Source of the DNA: an uncultured Croceitalea sp.
Lineage (GTDB): Bacteria > Bacteroidota > Bacteroidia > Flavobacteriales > Flavobacteriaceae
Assembly (NCBI GenBank): GCA_947495075.1
Contig: CANLXH010000001.1
Coordinates: 124,001 to 188,000, forward strand
Reading direction: 5' to 3'
DNA length: 64,000 nt
The number at the start of each line of letters is the position of its first letter. The stretch's first letter is position 1. The notes beneath the pieces were generated by a model, which worked only from the letters and a program-made list of their open reading frames with translations, was not told the origin of the DNA and did not search any database. Shown here piece by piece: positions 45,453 through 52,172 of the stretch. The translations under genes were made by a program, and so were the position numbers.

Positions 45453-47201
45453 ATGTACAAATCCAATTTCATATATACTAGTGAGATTATTTCCTTTCTT
45501 AAAAAAGGGAATATAATATCTGATGATGAAACACCTTCTGATATGATTTCGCGAATGGTGAGTAATATATTTTCAGTTGAAACAAAGTTTAAAACATCTG
45601 AAAATGAAATTGATTATTTAGAAAAAGATTTTGGTCATTTCATTGATAATCACTTTTGTGTTTTAAGTACACCAATTTTAACAAATGCTGGCCGCTATAG
45701 AAATAGACCACTTTCTGCGTGCACAGTTCCAGAAATAGATTTAAATGATAACAATGAAGAGCTTGAAAGTGTTATAAATGTTTTTCATGAAATGGGAATG
45801 GGCACAGGATTTAGTTTCGACTCATTGGATAACCCCATTGAGAAAATAATTTCCCTGAATGAGATAGCCTTGAGGGGGGCCAAAAGCGGGAGGGAGAATA
45901 GACCAGTTGGTAACATGGGAATTTTATCGGTCTATCACCCTAAAATAGAAGATTTTATAAAACTTAAAATTACTGCGGACAGGCAAAATATAAAATGGAA
46001 ATTTAATCTATCCGTAGATATCGATGAAAATTTTATTACATCAATCAATAATAAATCGACTTACAAGTTGATGAATGGTAAGTTGAAAGATGCTAATGAA
46101 ATTTTTGACTTGATTGTGGAATCAGCACATAAATGTGGTGATCCGGGACTTGTATATCTTGATAGATTAAACCGGGACAATCCGGTTCCTGCCGTAGGCA
46201 AATACATTAGTACTGCTCCATGTGCAGAAGTAGGACTGTCGCCGGGGGAAGCTTGTCAATTTGGATATATAAACATAGCAAGATTTCTAAAAGATGACAA
46301 CAATTACGATTTCGAGGCTTTGCAGCGGCTTACGCATTTACTCGTCAGGGTCTTAGATAATGCCTTAGAGTTGAGTTTGCCAAACTACCCTTATCTTAAG
46401 ACTGTCGAAGTTATGACCGCAAAAAGAAAAATTGGAATTGGAATATGTGGAGTAGCAGATTTATTAATAAAGAAAAGATTGCCTTATGATTCTATGCAGG
46501 CCAGAGAATATATCTCTGACATTCTTTGCTTTATCAACTTCCACTCAAAAAAAGCTTCTTATTATTTGGGTAAAACCAGAGGTTCATTTGGCGCAATGAA
46601 TCTAATAATTGGGAATGAACATCTAGAAACCCCGTCATTTATTGAGAGAAAGTATGGGAGTTTTAGTTCAAAAATAATCTCTAAATCTGATTGGAATAGT
46701 TTGGCTGCAAAGATAAGAGAGGAGAAATGTTTAAGAAATGCAACTACAATAGCTTTACCTCCCACAGGTAGAAGCGGTTTGGTAATAAACGCCTCAACAG
46801 GTGTGGAGCCACTTTTTTCTTTGGTCGATTATTATGGAAATATTAATAAATCCTTAAGGCAAGATTTGATTGCCGAGGGAGTTTGGAACAATGAAACAAT
46901 TCAAAATATTAAGGAATCAGGTTCTATTCAAAATATTGATGAAATTTCAGAAAATATTAAAAGAATATATAAAACAGCTTTGGAAATTGAACCAATAGAC
47001 CATTTAAAAATGGTTGAAAGACTCCAAAATTTTGTTGATGAATCTATTTCAAAGACAATTAATTTACCCGAAGATATTAGCATTGAAGATACTAAAGAAA
47101 TTTATCTTAAATCTTACAAACTTAATCTCAAGGGAATAACAATATATAGAAAAAACTCAAGAAGAAAGCAACCTAGAAAATTATCGAACAATAGCAAATG
47201 A
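45453..47201 (+). CDS. divergent ribonucleotide-reductase large-subunit-like protein
   Basis: 582-residue member of the RNR barrel family. The family order is visible: VLSTPILTNAGR with PLSACTVPEI (first redox Cys near residue 75), PVGNMGILSVYHPKIEDFI, then APCAEVGLSPGEACQFGYIN near 255, and ALPPTGRSGLVINASTGVEPLFSL near 430. The central Cys and Glu of the C-x-E motif and the partner Cys (EACQFG) are kept, but the usual N before it (N-P-C-G-E) is A. The C-terminus is basic with no Cys pair. No small subunit is encoded nearby, so it resembles the cobalamin-dependent (class II) branch. A TTG twelve bases upstream overlapping the preceding stop is an alternative start. Confidence 0.72.
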   Translation: MYKSNFIYTSEIISFLKKGNIISDDETPSDMISRMVSNIFSVETKFKTSENEIDYLEKDFGHFIDNHFCVLSTPILTNAGRYRNRPLSACTVPEIDLNDNNEELESVINVFHEMGMGTGFSFDSLDNPIEKIISLNEIALRGAKSGRENRPVGNMGILSVYHPKIEDFIKLKITADRQNIKWKFNLSVDIDENFITSINNKSTYKLMNGKLKDANEIFDLIVESAHKCGDPGLVYLDRLNRDNPVPAVGKYISTAPCAEVGLSPGEACQFGYINIARFLKDDNNYDFEALQRLTHLLVRVLDNALELSLPNYPYLKTVEVMTAKRKIGIGICGVADLLIKKRLPYDSMQAREYISDILCFINFHSKKASYYLGKTRGSFGAMNLIIGNEHLETPSFIERKYGSFSSKIISKSDWNSLAAKIREEKCLRNATTIALPPTGRSGLVINASTGVEPLFSLVDYYGNINKSLRQDLIAEGVWNNETIQNIKESGSIQNIDEISENIKRIYKTALEIEPIDHLKMVERLQNFVDESISKTINLPEDISIEDTKEIYLKSYKLNLKGITIYRKNSRRKQPRKLSNNSK

Positions 47202-47779
47202 AAAACCAAGAAGTAGAAATACGTGCTTTACTTCCTGATAAAGATGAGAATTTTCATGATGAGTTAATTCAGACGGGAGCTAGCAAGATTGGAGAAAGTA
47301 TATTAGAAGATTGGTATTACTGTCCTAACCATGTTACTGATTTTTCAGAAATAGAAATGAAAGAAATCGGGACATACAGTTTAAGGATAAGAAAAAGCAC
47401 CGGTTTTATTTCTGATGAAGGAGAATTAAATGTAAAAATAATTTCTCGGTATGATGATCATAGTTCATGGGAAGAGCAAGAAGTTAAGGTTTCTTCAGTG
47501 GAAGAAATGAAAAAAATTTTACGATCAATAGGATTTAAAAAATATTTTGAAATTCGAAAGGAAAGAACTGATTATATACTTGGTGAATTAAATATATCTG
47601 TTGAGAAAATTAAGGGGTTAGGGTATGCTATTGAGGTTGAAATAATGACTACAAGAGAGAAATCTTCAGAGGCCAAAAATAAAATACGAAAGTTTTTAAG
47701 TCGACTTAATATTAATCCGGATAATGCTGTTCCTAAGAGTATTACTAACATCCTAATGCGAAAATTGTCAAAATTCTAA
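47198..47779 (+). CDS. CYTH-domain protein (class IV adenylate cyclase/triphosphatase-like)
   Basis: 193-residue CYTH tunnel-fold protein. The diagnostic ExExK motif is at the N-terminus as EVEIR (Arg in place of Lys). Further acidic and basic strand patterns follow (SLRIRKS, LNVKIISR, WEEQEVKV, FEIRKERTDYI, GLGYAIEVEIM). CYTH enzymes act on triphosphates: class IV adenylate cyclases make cAMP from ATP, others split thiamine triphosphate or polyphosphate. Its start overlaps the RNR-like gene's stop (ATGA), so the products are made together. The reaction here is unknown. Confidence 0.78.
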   Translation: MKNQEVEIRALLPDKDENFHDELIQTGASKIGESILEDWYYCPNHVTDFSEIEMKEIGTYSLRIRKSTGFISDEGELNVKIISRYDDHSSWEEQEVKVSSVEEMKKILRSIGFKKYFEIRKERTDYILGELNISVEKIKGLGYAIEVEIMTTREKSSEAKNKIRKFLSRLNINPDNAVPKSITNILMRKLSKF

Positions 47780-47782
47780 TAG

Positions 47783-48496
47783 ATGAAAAGTTTTTTATTG
47801 AAAAATTATAATTGGATTGGGCCATCGATTCCTATAATTTCTACTATTGCGTTAACTTTTTATTTTTCAGAATTAAGATTAAATTCTAAGTCAAAAAATA
47901 TGGATTTAGGAAATTCAATTTTAGATTTAGGTTTTTTTAATGTAGTTTTTTTAGTTGGATTTTTCTTTCTAGGATTACTTATTTATCTAAATTTTATTTA
48001 TCAAAGTAGTAAGCAATCTTTACAAAAAACAAATGATTTACGATTTATAGATGAAATGCTTGGAATAATTGTAGATGTTTGGAAGCATAATAAGCCAGAT
48101 ATAGTTATGAGAGCTTTGGTTACACACTATAAAGAAAAAGAGGGTACTCGTGTCTCAGTTGCCGGAGTTAATGTGCGGCAGGACCCTGAGAGTAATCGTG
48201 GTGTCCCTTATGATTATGGTATAGCAGGGGAAGCTTTTGTATACGATAAGGTGGTATGCGAAGACATTGATCTGTCAATTATCCCTACCGAAGATATGAG
48301 GAAAAGAACTTGGCAAGAACTTAGGTGTGTTACTGCTACTCCAATTAAAAACCTAAATGGAGAAAAAATAGGAACACTAAATTTTGATAGTTCATCAAAA
48401 TTGGACGTGACCAAATTTGATGATAGAGATTTCCAAGACGTCCATTGTAGAATAGCAGAAATTATAGGACCAATTATTGATAGACATTTTAACTAA
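47783..48496 (+). CDS. membrane protein with cytoplasmic GAF domain
   Basis: 237 residues: two transmembrane helices at about residues 12-30 (IGPSIPIISTIALTFYF) and 50-70 (FFNVVFLVGFFFLGLLIYL), then a GAF-like domain (about 95-235) with VSVAGVNVRQDPESNRG, the GIAGEAFVYDKVV stretch, CVTATPIKNLNGEKIGTLNFD and a closing helix. GAF domains bind cyclic nucleotides or other small ligands. With the CYTH gene three bases upstream, it is a natural effector for a nucleotide signal, which is inference. Confidence 0.72.
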   Translation: MKSFLLKNYNWIGPSIPIISTIALTFYFSELRLNSKSKNMDLGNSILDLGFFNVVFLVGFFFLGLLIYLNFIYQSSKQSLQKTNDLRFIDEMLGIIVDVWKHNKPDIVMRALVTHYKEKEGTRVSVAGVNVRQDPESNRGVPYDYGIAGEAFVYDKVVCEDIDLSIIPTEDMRKRTWQELRCVTATPIKNLNGEKIGTLNFDSSSKLDVTKFDDRDFQDVHCRIAEIIGPIIDRHFN

Positions 48497-48585
48497 TAAC
48501 AATTACCCCGTTGGTTTGTTTCTTTATAATAAGCTTGATTGACTTCATGAAACCAATTCTTTATTGTTCTCAAGACTCGTATAAA

Positions 48586-48670
48586 GACCAGAACTTAGTT
48601 TCAATAACGTAGGTATAATAGGTGTTTTGGCTGCCTCAAATTTCGCTACTCACCGAATAGGTCACTTTTG
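48586..48670 (+). repeat. right copy of diverged 85-nt direct repeat flanking the island
   Basis: Begins GACCAGAACTTAGTTTCAA and ends CTCACCGAATAGGTCACTTTT, matching the left copy at 32165-32249 in length and ends. The interval 48497-48585 before it also carries, on the minus strand, a short open frame (reading RTIKNWFHEVNQAYYKETNQ) that looks like a decayed protein end I do not recognise. Confidence 0.6.
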
Positions 48671-48702
48671 TTTGTAGATGGCATTTCCAGAACTGAAACG
48701 TA

Positions 48703-49401
48703 TTATTCTGAACCTTCTGTTATGTTTTGAATACGCTGTTGTATAATTTCCATTCGTTCATCTGCTTGGCTGTAATATAAACTTCCACGAATGGCCGTGA
48801 GGATGGAACTATCTTTTTTGAATGACTTTAGTTTTTCAATCAAGAATTGCCTTACTTCTTTTTCAGCAGCTGTAATTTGCTCATCAATATCCGTGGTGTA
48901 GTTGAGCAAGTAGGTAATGTCTTCCAAATCATGACTGGCATAAATATCCTTAATCCCCCTATCAAAAAAGGCCTCCATTTTTGTAGCCAAAAAGTACGGC
49001 AATGGCAACACTTTGATAGTTACTTCATCCAATGTTTTGGTAATAGCTTTTTTAAAACCTTTAGCAAACCACAGGTTCGAAGGTGCCCAGCCCACACTTT
49101 GAGTAGACATTACATCCACTTTTAAATCTTCATATCTAAACCTGCAATTGACTGTGTCTTCTGCGTTTTGGGTAAATCCTTTTTCAATTAGCTGTTCTCG
49201 TAATTCCTCTAATTCAGCAAAGGTAGCCACCTGAAAAGTGAGGTCAAGATCTTTAGTGGGCCTAATATCTTCGGCTGCAGTGTCATCAATATAAAGGCTT
49301 ACCATGGCTCCGCCAACATAAACCACTTCATCATTCAAGTCACCTAATGCCTTCGCCACTTTTTTCGTTGCCGCTCTATTGATCAAAGTATTCTTTAGCA
49401 T
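48703..49401 (-). CDS. AbiEii-like nucleotidyltransferase (toxin-type)
   Basis: 232 residues of the nucleotidyltransferase superfamily. VVYVGGAMVSLYIDD followed by PTKDLDLTF gives the GG and DxD metal-binding signature near residues 28-50, and FRYEDLKVDVMST supplies the third acidic residue. This is the toxin partner type of AbiE/type IV systems, which modify tRNA or other targets. It overlaps the upstream regulator-like gene by seven bases, the usual arrangement. Toxicity is inferred from the family. Confidence 0.78.
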   Translation of the reverse strand: MLKNTLINRAATKKVAKALGDLNDEVVYVGGAMVSLYIDDTAAEDIRPTKDLDLTFQVATFAELEELREQLIEKGFTQNAEDTVNCRFRYEDLKVDVMSTQSVGWAPSNLWFAKGFKKAITKTLDEVTIKVLPLPYFLATKMEAFFDRGIKDIYASHDLEDITYLLNYTTDIDEQITAAEKEVRQFLIEKLKSFKKDSSILTAIRGSLYYSQADERMEIIQQRIQNITEGSE

Positions 49402-49913
49402 ATGCGTTGCTCTAGGAGTTCCAATGCCAAATTTTTTTCTCGTGCTCTACCTACTCGAACAGCATCCATTAGAGCCAATAGTTCATATAGGTAATGATCT
49501 AGTATTACGGCTTTTGGTACTGTTGGATATAAAGGAGCAATACTTTGGCCACGGGCCCTACCTTTGGCATAAGGCCAAACGTATTTTTCTTCACTAACAA
49601 TTTCCATATCCAAAGGCGGTCCACTATGCGCAGTTAATGTCCCCCGTACTATGGCACCCGGATGTTGGGGAAATACCACCGCCAAACCATATTTAATAAA
49701 ATCAAAAAATAATTTTCGGTTTACTTCTCTGCCCTTATTCATAAGAAGTCCTGCATAAGAAGACCTAGATATTGAACTACTGATTTCCGATTGGCTCATA
49801 TAAAGCATTTCTGCCAGTGCTATTTGAATGTAGTCTGGATCATTTATAGAAATTAGCTTTGCCAATACGACAATGTCTTGAGGTTTCATCTGTTGTAAGC
49901 TGCTTTTGCTCAT
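49395..49913 (-). CDS. AbiEi-like antitoxin / HTH regulator
   Basis: Start at MSKSSLQQ (ATG at 49913) is chosen because the frame open to 49931 would begin inside an operator-like palindrome. The 172-residue product has a helix-turn-helix near residues 20-55 (ALAEMLYMSQSEISSSISRSSYAG) and a C-terminal domain of unknown type. As partner of the nucleotidyltransferase it should neutralise it and repress the operon through the GCAATAT palindromes just upstream. Confidence 0.72.
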   Translation of the reverse strand: MSKSSLQQMKPQDIVVLAKLISINDPDYIQIALAEMLYMSQSEISSSISRSSYAGLLMNKGREVNRKLFFDFIKYGLAVVFPQHPGAIVRGTLTAHSGPPLDMEIVSEEKYVWPYAKGRARGQSIAPLYPTVPKAVILDHYLYELLALMDAVRVGRAREKNLALELLEQRIC

Positions 49914-49922
49914 GATTATTTC

Positions 49923-49942
49923 ATATTGCAATATGCAATATT
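49923..49942 (-). promoter_or_regulatory. operator-like GCAATAT repeats next to the start
   Basis: ATATTGCAATAT is a 12-bp palindrome (49923-49934), followed directly by another GCAATATT. The same GCAATAT half-site occurs in the large palindrome at 49980-50007, so this is probably a second binding site of the same regulator, at the start of its own gene. Confidence 0.6.
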
Positions 49943-49979
49943 AATACATAAAATATTGAAAAACAATATAATATAAAAA

Positions 49980-50007
49980 AATATTGCATATCGCGATATG
50001 CAATATT
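49980..50007. promoter_or_regulatory. perfect 28-bp operator palindrome
   Basis: AATATTGCATATCG followed by its exact reverse complement CGATATGCAATATT, centred between 49993 and 49994, about 67 bases upstream of the HTH gene start. Its half-sites (GCAATAT) recur at 49923-49942. A palindrome of this length is a strong candidate operator for autoregulation of the toxin-antitoxin-like pair. Confidence 0.75.
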
Positions 50008-50853
50008 GCAAAATTTAAACAATAAGCTTTACAACATTTAGATTATTTCATTTGTGTAAAGCCTATTCTTCAAAAGCAACCGGACACAACCCAAGTTTCT
50101 ATGAAATTGGGTTAAGTCCTATTTCCGTGCAAATAATCTCCATGACTAACTGTATTAATTCCATTTGACATTAAATGAGTTTGTTTAAAATGACAAAAGA
50201 TTCATTTTTCATAAAATCTGGGAATTCATAATAAGCGGGTCGATTTAGTCGAATTTGATGTATTCATAAAGCACTCAGTGTTTACATTTTTTGTCCTGCC
50301 AGCAGGACGAAGAGTGTAAAGCAAGAGGGTAACACGCTAAAGCGATGTTACGATTATTAGTTAACTGATTTTCAATCTCTTACAGAGATATAAAATCCAT
50401 GAAAAAAAGTTTTTACTGTAAAAAGCTTGGCAACCCCAATAAGCACTGAAAAAGTTTGCTGTAAAAAATATTAATTGCTACAATTTATGGACATTTGAGC
50501 CACCTTTTTTCACGTATTTAATTTGAAGTTATTTGTTGCGATTTGAAGAATGCTGAGATAAAATTTTTTGAAAAGAGAGATGATTTGAAAATAGCAAGTG
50601 CGCCCTATTTCGATTTTACTTGACGCTTATCTATCGGAACACTATAAAATCGAAACAGGATCCGGCGCAAAGTTTGAGGGTAAGGATTTGGAGACTACTC
50701 CTGTTAGAAAAGATAATTAGCTGTTTCCTTGAACTTTTAGATTGTATTTTAAAGGGTTCAACTACAATTCTGAAATCAAGTTCGAAAGGTGTAATGTAAA
50801 GAGTTAGAGAAAGAGACTATACAAGTTTAATTATTTGATGATTCCAAATTATT
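50008..50853. other. 846-base gene-free region with several stem-loops
   Basis: No convincing gene. Stem-loops seen: AACCCAA/TTGGGTT (about 50093-50118); a hairpin at 50281-50320 with outer TTTACA/TGTAAA and inner GTCCTGC-CA-GCAGGAC; GTAACACGCT with AGCGATGTTAC (50329-50351); and a larger one at 50600-50668 with CCTATTTCGATTTTA pairing to TAAAATCGAAACAGG with one mismatch. A GTG-started frame of about 40 codons overlaps the last (LLDAYLSEHYKIETGSGAKF), possibly a decayed gene end. The meaning of these structures is unknown. Confidence 0.5.
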
Positions 50854-51591
50854 TCATTCTGGTATAAATGATTCTTTTTTATCTAGATGCATTGGTACAT
50901 AATTTTGAATTATATATGGAGTTATCTTTCGCAAAGTTTCTCCATTTACTGGATGCAAACCAGGAGCTGTAAAAAATTCATGTTCGTTACTTTTATTTTT
51001 AAAATACCATACCAAGGGCTTTCCATCTTCTGAGAAAAATTTGTAGGTCGCATTAACTTCTACTTTTCGCATATTATTTAATTCCACCTTGTCTAATGGT
51101 TTCACGTGGGTTCCATATTTAGATAAAGGACCCTTGTTACATGAAATTGGAATGTAAATCGAATCTGCCCAGGTCATGCATTTGTCTACCGAAGTATTAT
51201 TGTTATACCTAAAGCCAGACCATTTTTGAAAAGCAAAAAACAATAAAATCATTCCGAAAGCAATACTTATGGTAATTATTAATTTCTGTTTATTAGTTCC
51301 CTTAATTGGAGGTTGCTCAATAACCAAGTCCCCAGGTTTATTTTCTACATAGTCTCTAAAATCTTCGTAGCCCAAGTATTTACAAAATAAATCGATACTC
51401 TCTGCTTGAGGTACACCATATTTCACCTTTTTATTTATATATCTATCGTATGCTCTTTCGAGAGTTCTGGCACTTAAATCGGTTTCGTTACTGATATGAT
51501 TGGATAACGCAAATTTTGAATGAGAAGCATGCTCCTTCTTTGCTTTTTTAAAAACTTCACCTATAATTTCCCCTACTATTTTTTCATCCAT
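50854..51591 (-). CDS. HTH-like protein with a transmembrane segment
   Basis: 245 residues from MDEKIVGE (the frame is open further upstream to 51636, but those 15 codons look spurious). The N-terminal region is helical and basic, with a DNA-binding-like LSARTLERAYDRYINKK stretch near residue 40. A transmembrane helix lies near 105-120 (LIITISIAFGMILLFFAF) and a C-terminal extracytoplasmic domain contains two Cys (CMTWADSIYIPISC). This layout is seen in Bacteroidota membrane-anchored regulators. Function unknown. Confidence 0.6.
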   Translation of the reverse strand: MDEKIVGEIIGEVFKKAKKEHASHSKFALSNHISNETDLSARTLERAYDRYINKKVKYGVPQAESIDLFCKYLGYEDFRDYVENKPGDLVIEQPPIKGTNKQKLIITISIAFGMILLFFAFQKWSGFRYNNNTSVDKCMTWADSIYIPISCNKGPLSKYGTHVKPLDKVELNNMRKVEVNATYKFFSEDGKPLVWYFKNKSNEHEFFTAPGLHPVNGETLRKITPYIIQNYVPMHLDKKESFIPE

Positions 51592-51967
51592 TAGCTTAAA
51601 AATACAAATTTTGACCAGACACAAGTTCGACATCACCTATTGTCATCTATTGATTTCATTGATGTCAGTTAAATGACGAAAACAAGTCGATTTTTTGTCT
51701 GTAATTATCTCTTCACCTTCAATTTACTTTGTCCACAAGAATGATTCACTATGCATTGCTAACATAGTATTTCTAGAAAAATCATTCTTACGGAAATCTA
51801 TAATACGGCTAGTATTTGGTCAATTGGAAAGTAGCTAAACGCTGCCGTATAAGATTTCCACTTTCCACAATTACGGAGTACTCCAAGCTTAAAACGGAAT
51901 TGGTAAAAATGAATCTGGGAGAATCCTAGACAGCCACTCCTATATCAAATTTTTAATAACAAATTTT
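51592..51967 (+). promoter_or_regulatory. structured leader before the small lipoprotein and kinase genes (376 bases)
   Basis: No gene. From 51737 two strong stem-loops follow in series: AAGAATGATT (51737-51746) with AATCATTCTT (51780-51789) enclosing ACTATG/CATAGT; then GGAAATCT and ATACGGC (51792-51809) with GCCGTAT and AGATTTCC (51844-51859). A GGAGTACTCC palindrome follows at 51876. The left arm of the second stem contains TTACGGAAATCTATAA (51788-51803), a near-copy of the TTAC-N8-GTAA operators found elsewhere in this cluster. It could be a cis-regulatory RNA, an operator region or both. Confidence 0.5.
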
Positions 51968-52120
51968 ATGAAACGAATATTTATAGCCGTAATGGTACTA
52001 GTTTTTAATACATTCTTATTTTCTTGTGACAAAGGAAGTGTCGCAGAAGATGAATCTTTTTATGAGACTCTTGCTACTGAAGGTGAGGATGGTGAGATAG
52101 ATGAAGATCCAGATGCTTAA
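51968..52120 (+). CDS. 50-residue acidic lipoprotein
   Basis: Begins MKRIFIAVMVLVFNTFLFSC, with the lipobox Cys at residue 20. The mature peptide is 31 residues and strongly acidic (KGSVAEDESFYETLATEGED, then EIDEDPDA). It ends 52 bases before the histidine kinase gene. A secreted, acidic, very small lipoprotein encoded directly before a sensor kinase may be a signal, regulator or accessory of that sensor. No family recognised. Confidence 0.6.
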   Translation: MKRIFIAVMVLVFNTFLFSCDKGSVAEDESFYETLATEGEDGEIDEDPDA

Positions 52121-52172
52121 AGAACAGGATAATAATAGCAAATCTCATTAACCTTTTTATTATTTTCGAGGG

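Noticed and set aside
45453-47201. Housekeeping ribonucleotide reductase
   Set aside because: Altered N-x-C-x-E motif, no C-terminal Cys pair, no small subunit and location inside an island operon argue against a normal nrd gene.
50598-50720. GTG-started 40-codon frame as a gene
   Set aside because: It overlaps a large inverted repeat, has no ribosome-binding site and no similarity that I recognise. Kept as possible debris only.
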